From assembly GCF_003233655.1 (NCBI RefSeq), contig NZ_CP029829.1:1374978-1438977 (forward strand): 64,000 bases of DNA, given 5' to 3'. This document shows, in pieces, positions 35,154 through 44,523 of this stretch (the first letter of the stretch is position 1; each line of letters opens with the position of its first letter). Origin of the DNA: Azospirillum ramasamyi. GTDB taxonomy: Bacteria > Pseudomonadota > Alphaproteobacteria > Azospirillales > Azospirillaceae. Position numbers and translations under genes: made by a program. The notes under the pieces are model-generated. The model saw only the letters and a program-made list of their open reading frames with translations. It searched no databases and was not told where the DNA came from.

Positions 35154-36416
35154 TTACGCGAATTCCTTGAACACCAGCGAGGCGTTGGTACCGCCGAACC
35201 CGAAGGAGTTCGACAGGGCCGCACGGACACGGCGTTCCTGCGCCACCTTCGGCACCAGATTCACACCCAGGCAGCTTTCCGAGGGATTCTCGAGATTCAG
35301 CGTGGGCGGAACGATGCCGTGGTTGATCGCCTTGATCGAATAGATCGCCTCGACCGCACCGGCGGCGCCCAGCAGGTGGCCGATGGCCGACTTGGTGGAC
35401 GACATCGCCAGATTGTCCATGGCATCGCCGAACAGACGCTTCACGGCGCCAAGCTCGATCTCATCGCCGAGCGGCGTCGAAGTGCCGTGGGCGTTGACGT
35501 AATCGACTTCGGACGGGTTCATTCCGGCACGCTTCAGCGCGGCCTTCATGGCGCGGAAACCGCCATTGCCGTCATCCGCCGGAGCCGAGATGTGGTGGGC
35601 ATCGCCCGACATGCCGTAGCCGACGACCTCGGCATAGATGGTGGCGCCGCGCTTCTTCGCGTGCTCCAGCTCTTCCAGCACCACGACACCGGCACCCTCG
35701 CCGATGACGAAGCCGTCACGATCCTTGTCGTAAGGGCGCGAGGCCTTTTCAGGCGTGTCGTTGAAATTGGTCGACAGGGCGCGCATGGCGGCGAAGCCGC
35801 CGACGCCGAGACGGCTGACCGCGGCCTCCGTACCGCCGGCGACCATGATGTCGGCATCGTCCCACATGATCAGACGGGCGGCGTCGCCGATGGCGTGCGC
35901 GCCGGTCGAGCAGGCGGTGACGACCGCATGGTTGGGGCCCTTGAAGCCGTGCTGGATCGAAATGTGGCCGGAGGCCAGATTGATCAGGCAGGCCGGGATG
36001 AAGAAGGGCGAAAGGCGGCGCGGCCCCTTTTCGGCCAGGGTCACGGCGCCGTCGGCGATGCCCGGAAGGCCGCCGATGCCGGAGCCGACCATGACGCCGG
36101 TCCGTTCGCGCTCTTCATCGGTCTGGGGAACCCAACCGGAATCCTTGATTGCTTCCTGCGCCGCGGCGATCGCGAAGATGATGAAATCATCCATCTTCCG
36201 CTGATCCTTGGGCGGAACGAAGGCGTCGGCGTTGAACTCGCCCTCACCCGTTCCGCGCGGGAGCTGCCCGGCGACCTTGGAGGCCAGGTCCGAAGCGTCG
36301 AACCCCGTGATGCCGCGGATTCCCGACTTTCCGGAAATCAGCCGCTCCCAGTTCAGCGTGTGGCCGACGCCGAGCGGCGTGACCATACCGAGGCCGGTGA
36401 CGACGACACGTCTCAT
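35154..36416 (-). CDS. fabF: 3-oxoacyl-[ACP] synthase II
   Basis: A 420-residue condensing enzyme that elongates acyl-ACP with malonyl-ACP. The catalytic cysteine is Cys169 (VVTACSTGAHAIG). The two histidines of the triad are in NAHGTSTPLGD and IGHLLGAAG, so the enzyme is of the KAS II type. AAGGA precedes ATG 36416. It is part of the cluster fabD-fabG-acpP-fabF-mltG, transcribed leftward. The enzyme helps set membrane fluidity through the cis-vaccenate step; that is family knowledge. Confidence 0.96.
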   Translation of the reverse strand: MRRVVVTGLGMVTPLGVGHTLNWERLISGKSGIRGITGFDASDLASKVAGQLPRGTGEGEFNADAFVPPKDQRKMDDFIIFAIAAAQEAIKDSGWVPQTDEERERTGVMVGSGIGGLPGIADGAVTLAEKGPRRLSPFFIPACLINLASGHISIQHGFKGPNHAVVTACSTGAHAIGDAARLIMWDDADIMVAGGTEAAVSRLGVGGFAAMRALSTNFNDTPEKASRPYDKDRDGFVIGEGAGVVVLEELEHAKKRGATIYAEVVGYGMSGDAHHISAPADDGNGGFRAMKAALKRAGMNPSEVDYVNAHGTSTPLGDEIELGAVKRLFGDAMDNLAMSSTKSAIGHLLGAAGAVEAIYSIKAINHGIVPPTLNLENPSESCLGVNLVPKVAQERRVRAALSNSFGFGGTNASLVFKEFA

Positions 36417-36543
36417 GAGGCTGTTCCTTGACCTTTCCTCGAAAATAATGTCGACGATCGAATCGTCGACGGCCAGGCCCCGCGTTGCGGATGAAGCAGA
36501 TGCGGTTTGCCTGGCCCTCGGGGGCGCAATGCCCGCGGCCCGA

Positions 36544-36783
36544 TCAGGCGGCGGCGTTGGCCTTGATGAAGTCGATCGCGTCCTTCACCGACAGGATCTT
36601 CTCCGCGGCGTCGTCCGGGATCTCGACACCGAACTCTTCCTCGAAGGCCATGACCAGCTCGACGGTGTCGAGGCTGTCGGCGCCCAGATCGTCGATGAAG
36701 GAGGCGTTCTCCACCACCTTCGACTCCTCGACACCCAGGTGGTCCACAACGATCTTCTTCACGCGCTCGGCGATGTCGCTCAT
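36544..36783 (-). CDS. acpP: acyl carrier protein
   Basis: A 79-residue acidic carrier protein. Ser37 in [13 protein letters not shown] takes the 4'-phosphopantetheine arm that carries growing fatty acids. It has the usual four-helix size, and GGAAGG lies upstream of ATG 36783. It sits between fabG and fabF in the standard order, with moderately long spacers on both sides (127 and 188 bp) that may hold an additional promoter for its high expression. Confidence 0.97.
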   Translation of the reverse strand: MSDIAERVKKIVVDHLGVEESKVVENASFIDDLGADSLDTVELVMAFEEEFGVEIPDDAAEKILSVKDAIDFIKANAAA

Positions 36784-36971
36784 CTTTTAAGACCTTCCAA
36801 TCCTTGAAACCGCTCGGGATAATCCGGTCGGAGCAACACGCGAAGAACGTGCCGTCCTGCCGCGAAAAGCCCCGTCCGATAACACATTTCAGCAGCCTTG
36901 ACCAGCACCCGCGAGGGAGCCTGGCTGGCGCCGTTCTTCATACGCGGCAATGCCGCCCCGTCCGATCCTTA

Positions 36972-37709
36972 TCAGATCATGGCCATGCCGCCGTTGATGT
37001 GCAGCGTCTGGCCGGTGACGTAGGCGGCCTCCTCGCTCGCGAGGTACACGACCCCGGCGGCGATCTCTTCCGGCTGGCCCATGCGGCCGGCCGGAATTGC
37101 GGGGAGCAGCTTTTGCTTCTGCTCGTCGTTCAGGGCGTCGGTCATGGCCGTGGCGATGAAGCCCGGCGCGACGCAGTTGACGGTGATGTTGCGCGAGGCC
37201 AGCTCGGCCGCCAGCGACTTCGACATGCCGATCAGACCGGCCTTCGACGCGGCGTAGTTGGCCTGGCCCGGATTGCCGGTGACGCCGACGACCGACGTGA
37301 TGTTGACGATGCGGCCCCAGCGGCGCTTCATCATGCCGCGCATGGCGGCCCGCGACAGGCGGAAGGCCGCCGTCAGGTTCACGTCGATCACCGACTGCCA
37401 GTCCTCGTCCTTCAGCCGCATCGCGATCTGGTCGCGGGTCAGACCGGCATTGTTGACGAGGATGTCGATCTTGCCCAGCGCCGCCTCGGCGTCCTTGAAC
37501 AACTGCTCGGTCGCCGCCGCCTCGGAAAGGTTTCCGGGCACGACGAAGGCGCGTTCTCCCAGTTCGGCGGCCAGGGCCTCCAGCGGGGCGACGCGGGTGC
37601 CGGACAGGGCGACGGTGGCGCCCTGGGCATACAGGGCACGGGCGATCGACGCGCCGATGCCACCGGATGCGCCGGTGACGAGGGCCGACTTGCCGGTCAG
37701 GTCAAACAT
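36972..37709 (-). CDS. fabG: 3-oxoacyl-[ACP] reductase
   Basis: A 245-residue NADPH-dependent short-chain dehydrogenase that reduces 3-ketoacyl-ACP. The nucleotide motif is TGASGGIG (residues 12-19), the structural motif NNAG (86-89), and the catalytic Ser139, Tyr152 and Lys156 (YAASK) are intact. ATG 37709 was chosen over an in-frame GTG at 37721 because GAGG lies at correct spacing before it and the length is then standard. Second gene of the fab cluster, 40 bp after fabD. Confidence 0.96.
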   Translation of the reverse strand: MFDLTGKSALVTGASGGIGASIARALYAQGATVALSGTRVAPLEALAAELGERAFVVPGNLSEAAATEQLFKDAEAALGKIDILVNNAGLTRDQIAMRLKDEDWQSVIDVNLTAAFRLSRAAMRGMMKRRWGRIVNITSVVGVTGNPGQANYAASKAGLIGMSKSLAAELASRNITVNCVAPGFIATAMTDALNDEQKQKLLPAIPAGRMGQPEEIAAGVVYLASEEAAYVTGQTLHINGGMAMI

Positions 37710-37749
37710 GGATGGCCTCACGAGGCTGATGTATCAAGGGGACCGATGG

Positions 37750-38691
37750 TCACAGGGTCTTCAGGAACGACTCGACATCGGCCGGCGTGCCGACCGACAC
37801 CGCCGCCAGATCCTTGTCGATGCGCTTGGTCAGTCCGGCCAGCACCTTGCCCGACCCGACCTCGACCAGCCGTTCGACGCCCTGCTCCTTCATGAAGAGA
37901 ACGCATTCGCGCCAGCGGACCATGCCGGTCACCTGTTCCACCAGCAGACGGCGGATGGCGTTGGGATCCGACACGGCCGACGCCGTGACGTTGGCGACGA
38001 CCGGAACGACCGGGGCCGAGATGGTGACGTTCGCCAGAGCCTCCGCCATGGCGTCGGCGGCAGGCTGCATCAGCGAGCAATGGAAGGGCGCCGACACCGG
38101 CAGCCGGACCGAACGCTTCAACCCGCGTTCGGCAGCGAGCACGATGGCGCGGTCGATCGCCTCGGCACTGCCGGAAATGACCACCTGCCCGGCTGAATTG
38201 TCGTTGGCGATGCTGCACACCTCGCCCTGGGCGGCGTCGGCGGCGATCGCCTGCGCCTGCTCCAGATCGGCGCCCAGCAGGGCAGCCATGGCGCCCTTGC
38301 CGACCGGCACCGCCTTCTGCATCGCCTGGCCGCGCAGCTTCAGCAGACGCGCGGTGTCGGCCAGCGTGAAGGCACCGGCGGCGCAGAGCGCCGAATATTC
38401 GCCCAACGAGTGGCCCGCGACGAAGGCGGCGTGCTTGGACAGGTCGACCCCGCCCTCGCTCGCCAGAACCCGCATCACCGCGACGCTGACCGCCATCAGG
38501 GCCGGCTGCGCGTTTTCGGTCAAGGTCAGGTCGGCCTCGGGGCCTTCAGCCATCAGGCGCGACAGCCGCTGGTTCAGCGCATCGTCAACCTCTTCAAAGG
38601 TGAGACGAGCGACTTCGAACGCCTCGGCGAGTTCGCGGCCCATGCCGACAGCCTGGCTGCCCTGCCCCGGAAAGACGAACGCCCTGGTCAT
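37750..38691 (-). CDS. fabD: malonyl-CoA:ACP transacylase
   Basis: A 313-residue transferase that loads malonate onto ACP. The catalytic serine is Ser95 in GHSLGEYSAL, and the N-terminus has the family FVFPGQGSQAVGMG. The conserved histidine is in SAPFHCSLM. It is first in the fab cluster, so the cluster promoter should lie in 38692-38960. That region is AT-richer around 38760-38850 but shows no clear -35/-10 pair. Confidence 0.96.
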   Translation of the reverse strand: MTRAFVFPGQGSQAVGMGRELAEAFEVARLTFEEVDDALNQRLSRLMAEGPEADLTLTENAQPALMAVSVAVMRVLASEGGVDLSKHAAFVAGHSLGEYSALCAAGAFTLADTARLLKLRGQAMQKAVPVGKGAMAALLGADLEQAQAIAADAAQGEVCSIANDNSAGQVVISGSAEAIDRAIVLAAERGLKRSVRLPVSAPFHCSLMQPAADAMAEALANVTISAPVVPVVANVTASAVSDPNAIRRLLVEQVTGMVRWRECVLFMKEQGVERLVEVGSGKVLAGLTKRIDKDLAAVSVGTPADVESFLKTL

Positions 38692-38960
38692 GCTTCGGTG
38701 TAACCCTGGATGAAAGCGCCCCGCCCCTGCGGCGGCACCATGGATTGGGCGACAGTCATACCCTCACTTTTTAGCAAGTCAAGCGACGCGCGATGACCAA
38801 AGCCTCATTGATGCGATAAAACGCCACGTAATAAGGCAGAACGCCTACGAAAAACCTCTGGGTGGACAGGGTTGTTCGCAGGCGTTGCCAACCGGGTCTT
38901 GCGCCATTTTCTGCACTGCAAACAAAGCGCGCAAATCATGGAGGGACGAATGCCGGACGA

Positions 38961-39947
38961 TCAGGCCTTGCCGACCAGCGCCACCCGGGTCCACGGCCTC
39001 AACTGGGCCAGCGCCTCCAGCACCATAGGCCCGACCAGCCCGGAAATCAGCGCGACACAGAAGATCACCCCGTCCCCGGCATCCATGCGGTGCAGCACCA
39101 CGCGGGCCCCGGCGGCGAACATCGCGTGATGCAGGTAGATCGCGTAGGACGACGCCCCCACCGTGCGGAAGGCCCGGCTGGACGGCATCACATGGAGAAG
39201 GGTCACCGCTCCGCCCATGCCGCACAGCAGGGCGACGCCGCTGTTCCAGCCGAATTGGGACAAATATCCCCAAAGCGAAGCTTGGTGCAGGCCCACCCCC
39301 ACTCCCAGCGCCACTCCGGCGGTCGCCAGAAGCAGGTTCCGCGGCACCATCGCACGGAAGCGGGTCACCCCGACGCCCAAAAGGAAATGGGGCAACAGGA
39401 AGAAGGCCTCGTTCACCGACAGGATGTTCGAGTCGAAACGCACGGTCAGGCAAGCGATCATCGCCAGAGCCATCGCCAGCGCGAACCTGCCCGGACGGTC
39501 CATCAGCTTCGCCGCATCGAGCAGCGCCACAACGGTGAAGATCAGGAACAGCGCCTGCAGGTACCAGAAGTGGGCGTAGGGGAAGACGTAGATCCGCCAC
39601 ATCGAATCGGGAGCGAAAGTCCCGTTGGCACCGGGTGCGTTGGTCTGCAGGAAATAGAAGAGAGCGGACACCACCAGGAACGGGAAGCCCAGCCGGCGCA
39701 GCTTCTTGAGGAAGAACGTCGTCAGCTGCTCGACCCGGGCCGGGTTCAGGGCATAGACCAGCCCGGAGATGAAGGTGAAGAGCGGCATGCGAATCAGCTC
39801 GAAGCTGTCGGTGGCGTAACGGTAGAACGATCCGTCCTCCACCTGCATGCCCGCCCCGGGAATCCCGACCACATGGTAGGCGACCAGCAGGATGCAGGCC
39901 AGCCCCCGCAATTCAACCACATGATATGGTAACTGGTTCTTGCGCAT
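38961..39947 (-). CDS. acyltransferase 3 family membrane protein
   Basis: A 328-residue polytopic membrane protein of the acyltransferase-3 family. Its members acetylate or succinylate glycans, lipid-linked sugars or membrane lipids. About ten hydrophobic segments are seen, beginning with HVVELRGLACILLVAYHVVG, which holds the conserved RG and histidine near the N-terminus. ATG 39947 is set by CGGAG just upstream, though the frame is open further. It stands alone between the fab cluster and rpsF. The substrate could be exopolysaccharide or LPS sugars, but nothing nearby proves it. Confidence 0.85.
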   Translation of the reverse strand: MRKNQLPYHVVELRGLACILLVAYHVVGIPGAGMQVEDGSFYRYATDSFELIRMPLFTFISGLVYALNPARVEQLTTFFLKKLRRLGFPFLVVSALFYFLQTNAPGANGTFAPDSMWRIYVFPYAHFWYLQALFLIFTVVALLDAAKLMDRPGRFALAMALAMIACLTVRFDSNILSVNEAFFLLPHFLLGVGVTRFRAMVPRNLLLATAGVALGVGVGLHQASLWGYLSQFGWNSGVALLCGMGGAVTLLHVMPSSRAFRTVGASSYAIYLHHAMFAAGARVVLHRMDAGDGVIFCVALISGLVGPMVLEALAQLRPWTRVALVGKA

Positions 39948-40367
39948 GGCTACTCCGGACACCGGGCTGTCATCGCCGCCGGAGGGTCGGACGGCGCGGA
40001 TGGACCGAACCGCCAGCTCCGCCTTGAGCGGCCTGCGGAACATGGCGCCTGGGCAGGTCGATTGCACTTCGTTCAATTGTGCTGAAGCTATCCCGTGCGA
40101 TATCTACCGTTGCACCGGACCTACCCAATGCACGGACAGAGCGGCGCGCCCGGGTTCATCCGGCCGGTTCCCTAGGAATGGGATGGGTTTTCCAAAGGTG
40201 GCAGCACGAGCGGCCGGATTTTCGCTTGCTACCACTGCCGGCCTGTGCATACTGCGCCGCTTCATAACTCCTTGCCGGCGGCCCGCCGTCGGCTAGGCCC
40301 GGGCGGCTGATCCGATCCATGAGGGATTGGGCGCAGCGCCGGACCATGAACAGCCATGGGGAGTGCA
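39948..40367. other. divergent intergenic region upstream of rpsF, with candidate promoter
   Basis: About 420 bp without a credible gene. A possible sigma-70-type pair TTGCTA (40226-40231) and CATACT (40248-40253), 16-bp spacer, lies about 115 bp before rpsF and could drive the ribosomal operon. A short perfect CCTAGG palindrome occurs near 40171. No tRNA or riboswitch fold was recognised. Confidence 0.35.
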
Positions 40368-40808
40368 ATGGCACTTTACGAGTGCGTGCTGATCGCGCGC
40401 CAGGACATTTCGGCCGCCCAGGCCGAGCAGCTCTCTGAGCAGTTCGCCCAGATCATCCGCGACAACGGCGGCACGATCGCCAAGAGCGAATACTGGGGCC
40501 TGAAGACCCTCACCTACAAGATCAAGAAGAACCGCAAGGGTCACTACACCCTCTTCAACATCGACGCGCCGGCCGCCGCCGTCGCCGAGATGGAGCGGAA
40601 CATGAGCATCAGCGAAGACGTGCTGCGCTTCATGACCGTGCGTGTCGACGCCCTCGATGCCAACCCGTCGGCGATGATGCAGAGCCGCAACGAGCGTGGT
40701 GAGCGCGGCGAGCGTGGCGACCGTGGTCCGCGTCGCTTCGACGACCGTGGCCCGCGTCCGCCGCGCCGCCAGGAAAACGTTGCCGCCGCCGAAGGGGAGA
40801 CCGCGTAA
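40368..40808 (+). CDS. rpsF: 30S ribosomal protein S6
   Basis: A 146-residue S6, longer than the E. coli-type core. The core (residues 1-95: [31 protein letters not shown]) binds S18 and 16S rRNA. A C-terminal tail of about 45 residues is rich in Arg, Gly and Glu, with RGERGERGD repeats typical of alphaproteobacteria. ATG 40368 has GGGGAG at good spacing; an in-frame ATG four codons earlier lacks one. First gene of rpsF-rpsR-DUF2232-rplI. Confidence 0.97.
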   Translation: MALYECVLIARQDISAAQAEQLSEQFAQIIRDNGGTIAKSEYWGLKTLTYKIKKNRKGHYTLFNIDAPAAAVAEMERNMSISEDVLRFMTVRVDALDANPSAMMQSRNERGERGERGDRGPRRFDDRGPRPPRRQENVAAAEGETA

Positions 40809-41078
40809 ATGTCCGACAAGCAGACCACGGGCGCTCCCGCCCGCACCGGCGGCGCCCGCCGTCCGTTCTTCCGCCGCCGCAAGACCTGCCCGTTCTCCGG
40901 CGCGAACGCCCCGGCGATCGACTACAAGGACGTCAAGCTGCTGTCCCGCTTCATCTCCGAGCGCGGGAAGATCGTCCCGAGCCGCATCACCGCGGTCTCG
41001 ACGAAGAAGCAGCGCGAACTGGCCCGCGCCATCAAGCGCGCCCGTTTCCTGGCCCTTCTCCCCTACGTGGTGAAGTAA
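40809..41078 (+). CDS. rpsR: 30S ribosomal protein S18
   Basis: An 89-residue S18 that pairs with S6 on the platform of the small subunit. It begins immediately after the rpsF stop codon. The family motif [28 protein letters not shown] and the basic [20 protein letters not shown] end are intact. There is no obvious zinc ribbon; the single cysteine in KTCPFSG remains. Co-translated with S6. Confidence 0.97.
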   Translation: MSDKQTTGAPARTGGARRPFFRRRKTCPFSGANAPAIDYKDVKLLSRFISERGKIVPSRITAVSTKKQRELARAIKRARFLALLPYVVK

Positions 41079-41127
41079 GCCCGGCAAACGGCCGAAGGGT
41101 ATCGGTGAAGGCAGTCAAGGGGTTTCC

Positions 41128-42087
41128 ATGGCCTTGGGTTCGGCCGGTCCGCTGGTGTTCGCCGTCGGCGGCGGTTTGATAAGCGCGTTCTTCTATCTGT
41201 CCGTCATGTTCGGCGGGATGGGAGCGCTGATCCTGGGCTATCTGGCCCCCCTGCCTCTGTTCCTCATGGGACTGTGGCTGGGGGCGGCGGCGGTGACGGT
41301 GGCCGGTCTGGCCGGCGCCGCCGCGGTGTTGCTGGGCACTTCCGGCAGCATGCTGGTGGCGCTGTCCTACTTGGTGACCGGGGCCGTCCCGGCGATCCTG
41401 GTGGTGAGGCAGTCGCTTCTGGCGCGCTCCCGCGAGGATGGAACCCTGGAATGGTATCCGCCCGGCCGGGTCCTGATGGGCCTGACCGGGATGGGCGTGG
41501 CGGCTCTGCTCGCCGCGGTGATCCTGACGCTCGGACAGCCCGGTGGGCTGGAGGGGCTGATGCGCGAGACCCTGGCTCGAGTCGTCGAGCCGGCGTTCCG
41601 CATGCAGGGCCAGCCGGCCCCGGATCCCGAGGCAATGTGGGTGGCGGCCGTCCTGCCGGGAATGGTTGCGGTCTCATGGCTTGTCATGACGATCGTCAAC
41701 GCGGTGCTGGCGCAGGGGGCGTTGATGCGGTTCGGCCGCAACCGTCGTCCCGCCATGCGTCTGGCCGAACTGGAGTTGCCCACATGGCTGGCGCCGCTGT
41801 TCGCGGTGTCGGTCGCGGCGGCTTCGTTCGTGCCGGGAACCTTCGGGTTCCTGGCAGTCAATCTGGCATTGATCCTGGCGGTTCCTTTCGCCTTCGCCGG
41901 GCTTTCGGTGGTTCATGTATTCGCCAGCAACCGGTCGGCGCGCACGCTGATCCTGGTTGGCTTCTACATGATGCTGTTTCTCTTCGGGTGGCCGATCCTG
42001 CTTTTGGTCGGCCTGGGCATGATCGAGCAATGGATCGGGCTGCGCCGCCGGTTTTCCCCCGCGGCCCCCGGTCAGGAGGACGAGTGA
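41128..42087 (+). CDS. DUF2232 family membrane protein
   Basis: A 319-residue polytopic membrane protein with about eight hydrophobic helices, of the DUF2232 family. In alphaproteobacteria this family sits between rpsR and rplI, as it does here. AAGGGG precedes ATG 41128. Its stop codon overlaps the rplI start (TGATG), so L9 translation is coupled to it. Its molecular role is not established; relatives include substrate-binding-like membrane subunits of small importers. The operon position is conserved, but no ribosomal role is shown. Confidence 0.85.
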   Translation: MALGSAGPLVFAVGGGLISAFFYLSVMFGGMGALILGYLAPLPLFLMGLWLGAAAVTVAGLAGAAAVLLGTSGSMLVALSYLVTGAVPAILVVRQSLLARSREDGTLEWYPPGRVLMGLTGMGVAALLAAVILTLGQPGGLEGLMRETLARVVEPAFRMQGQPAPDPEAMWVAAVLPGMVAVSWLVMTIVNAVLAQGALMRFGRNRRPAMRLAELELPTWLAPLFAVSVAAASFVPGTFGFLAVNLALILAVPFAFAGLSVVHVFASNRSARTLILVGFYMMLFLFGWPILLLVGLGMIEQWIGLRRRFSPAAPGQEDE

Positions 42088-42650
42088 TGGAAGTTATTCT
42101 GCTGGAGCGGGTCGAGAAGCTCGGCCAGATGGGCCAGGTCGTGAACGTGCGTCCCGGCTTCGCCCGCAACTATCTGCTGCCGCAGAAGAAGGCCATGCGC
42201 GCCACCAAGGCGAACCTGGCCGTCTTCGAGAAGCAGAAGGCCCACCTTGAGGCCGTGAACCTCGAGCGCCGCAAGGACGCCGAGCATGTCGCGACCAAGA
42301 TGGACAACGTGACGGTCGTCGTGATCCGTCAGGCTGCCGAGACCGGCGTCCTGTACGGTTCCGTGACCACCCGCGACGTCTCCGAGGCGCTGACCGCCGC
42401 CGGCTACAAGACCGACCGCAAGCAGGTCCAGATCGATACCCCGATCAAGACCCTGGGTCTGTTCAAGCTGCGCGTCGTCCTGCACCCGGAAGTGTCGATC
42501 ACGGTCACGGTCAACGTCGCCCGTTCGGCCGAAGAGGCCGAGCTGCAGGCCCAGCGCGGCGGCATGATCACCGCTGCCGACCTGCGCGACGACGAAGACG
42601 AGGAAGAGACCTTCGTCGAAGAGACCGCGACCGAGGAAGAGGAGGGCTGA
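42087..42650 (+). CDS. rplI: 50S ribosomal protein L9
   Basis: A 187-residue L9. The N-terminal 23S-binding domain begins [19 protein letters not shown] and carries the basic [14 protein letters not shown] long connecting helix (about 40-75) leads to the C-terminal globular domain ([14 protein letters not shown]). An acidic Glu/Asp-rich tail follows (about 168-187), a lineage-specific extension. It overlaps the DUF2232 stop by one base and is followed by a terminator. Confidence 0.97.
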   Translation: MEVILLERVEKLGQMGQVVNVRPGFARNYLLPQKKAMRATKANLAVFEKQKAHLEAVNLERRKDAEHVATKMDNVTVVVIRQAAETGVLYGSVTTRDVSEALTAAGYKTDRKQVQIDTPIKTLGLFKLRVVLHPEVSITVTVNVARSAEEAELQAQRGGMITAADLRDDEDEEETFVEETATEEEEG

Positions 42651-42722
42651 TCGCCCTTCCGCCGCCGGCGGACCGGATCAGGGTCCGGCGCCGCCGCGGC
42701 ACCATCGTACCGCTCGTCCGGA

Positions 42723-42755
42723 AGCCGCCCGCCCCAACCGGGGCCGGGCGGCTTT
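42723..42755 (+). terminator. intrinsic terminator after rplI
   Basis: AGCCGCCCGCCCC and GGGGCCGGGCGGCT pair with one bulged base around an AACC loop, followed by TTT. It lies about 70 bp after the rplI stop. Confidence 0.75.
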
Positions 42756-42911
42756 CCGCGTTCTGGAGCGGCTTTGCCATCGAGACCATGTCCCGACCGG
42801 CATGCATACATCCGCAATTCCCGATTTGGGAAGCAATCCTGCCCGATTGACGGATTGTCGCACCCCATTCCCGGCTCCATGCTGATTTCGGCACCGCGGA
42901 AGGAGTTCGGC

Positions 42912-44198
42912 ATGCTGCTGGTTCGTCTGCTTGCCGCCGCCATGGGCGACGGAACCCTGGACCTCGTCACCGTCGATGGGAAGCGCCATCGGATCGGCTC
43001 CGGCTTACCGAAACTGACGCTGCGGCTCCATGACCGCGCCGTGGAGCGGGAGCTTCTGACCAACCCGCGCCTGCGTTTCGGCGAAGCCTATATGGACGGC
43101 CGCCTGACGGTCGAAGGCGGAACCATCTACGACCTGCTGTCGATGCTGATGAGCGGCAGCGATGTTCAGGGGGTGCTCGGCCGCGCCGCCGAGACGCTGT
43201 CGCCACTTCTGCGCCGTGCGCAGCAATACAATCCGATGCGACGCTCGCGGCGGAACGCCGAGCATCACTACAATCTGTCGCGCCGGTTCTATGAACTCTT
43301 CCTCGACCGCGACATGCAGTATTCCTGCGCTTATTTTCCCGAGCCGGGCATGTCGCTGGACGATGCGCAGGAGGCCAAGAAGCGCCATATCGCGGCGAAG
43401 CTGCTGCTGGTGCCGGGAATGCGCGTGCTCGACATCGGCTGCGGCTGGGGTGGCATGGCGCTGTATCTCGCCCGGCGCTCAGGCGCACGGGTGACCGGCA
43501 TCACGCTGTCCTCCGAACAGTTGGAGGTGGCGAAGCGGCGGGCCGAAGAAGCCGGGCTGGCTGATCGCGTCACGTTCGAGTTGCGCGATTATCGCGATTT
43601 CGCCGCCGCCCACCCGGCCGCCTTCGACCGCGTCGTCTCGGTCGGCATGTTCGAGCATGTCGGCGTGCCGCATTACCGCGGCTATTTCGACGCCGTTCGC
43701 GACATGCTGAAAGATGACGGCGTGGCGTTGATCCACGCCATCGGCCGGATGGATGGACCGGGCTTCACCAATCCGTGGATGCGGAAGTACATCTTCCCCG
43801 GCGGCTACTCCCCCGCCCTGTCCGAGGTGCTGCCGGTCATTGAGCGGTCCGGGTTGCTCACGACCGACCTGGAGGTGCTGCGCCTGCATTACGCGGAAAC
43901 CCTGCGCCATTGGCGCAGCCGGTTCGACGCGCGGCGGGCCGAAGCAAAGGCGCTGTATGACGAACGCTTCTGCAGGATGTGGGAGTTCTACCTGGCCGGT
44001 GCGGAACTGGCGTTCCGGCTGCAGGGGCACATGGTATTCCAGGTGCAGGTCGCTCGCTCCCTGGGTGCGGTGCCGCTGACCCGCGACTATATGGTGAATG
44101 CGGAACGCCATCTGGCCGAGGCATCGGCAGGCATCGATGCAAGCACCGGAACCATTCCGAAGCTCCGATCCGCACACAGCGCGGAGTCGGCGACCTGA
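42912..44198 (+). CDS. cfa: cyclopropane-fatty-acyl-phospholipid synthase
   Basis: A 428-residue SAM-dependent enzyme that adds a methylene bridge to unsaturated acyl chains of membrane phospholipids. The N-terminal lipid-binding region precedes the methyltransferase domain, with VLDIGCGWGGMAL (about residues 175-187), and the catalytic-region motifs AEHHYNLSRRFYELFLD and SVGMFEHVG. ATG 42912 was chosen because AAGGAG precedes it; an upstream ATG would add 46 unrelated residues. It stands alone after rplI. Related mycolic-acid-type or tuberculostearate methyltransferases are the alternative. Confidence 0.9.
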   Translation: MLLVRLLAAAMGDGTLDLVTVDGKRHRIGSGLPKLTLRLHDRAVERELLTNPRLRFGEAYMDGRLTVEGGTIYDLLSMLMSGSDVQGVLGRAAETLSPLLRRAQQYNPMRRSRRNAEHHYNLSRRFYELFLDRDMQYSCAYFPEPGMSLDDAQEAKKRHIAAKLLLVPGMRVLDIGCGWGGMALYLARRSGARVTGITLSSEQLEVAKRRAEEAGLADRVTFELRDYRDFAAAHPAAFDRVVSVGMFEHVGVPHYRGYFDAVRDMLKDDGVALIHAIGRMDGPGFTNPWMRKYIFPGGYSPALSEVLPVIERSGLLTTDLEVLRLHYAETLRHWRSRFDARRAEAKALYDERFCRMWEFYLAGAELAFRLQGHMVFQVQVARSLGAVPLTRDYMVNAERHLAEASAGIDASTGTIPKLRSAHSAESAT

Positions 44199-44523
44199 CC
44201 TGTGCAGGGGGTCGATCGGCGCCTTTGGATCGGCTCACGCCCACCGGAGAGCCGCGATCCGCCCAACCGGTAATACCAATTGACCATCATGGCTGGCCGC
44301 AGGGCCGTGTTGCAAGCGGAATCGTGCGACATCGACGCCTAAGCCGCCGCCGTGCCTTCCTTTCCGTAACGGGGCGATGCTATATAACCGCGATTGATTT
44401 CCGCCCGGGGTACCGGGGAGCCACCCATGCGGCATGCTCTCCGGCAACAAGCGCCCGCTGGACGACGCGCCCGGCCTCCAAGGAATGACAACGCCCTTAC
44501 CCGTTCGGGGAGATCTCGCACCC
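44199..44523. other. intergenic region upstream of icd
   Basis: About 325 bp with no credible gene. TATATAAC near 44380-44387 could be the -10 element of an icd promoter, roughly 140 bp before the start. A GC-rich inverted repeat with a bulge (GGATCGGCTC / GAGCCGCGATCC) lies around 44227-44260. No riboswitch or tRNA recognised. Confidence 0.35.

Noticed and set aside
40165..40195. Possible tRNA-like hairpins around the CCTAGG palindrome
   Set aside because: No anticodon arm, T-loop GTTCGA or acceptor stem could be assembled.
40690..40760. Direct repeats GAGCGTGG(T/C) in rpsF as a DNA repeat element
   Set aside because: They encode the Arg/Gly/Glu-rich tail of S6 that is common in alphaproteobacteria.
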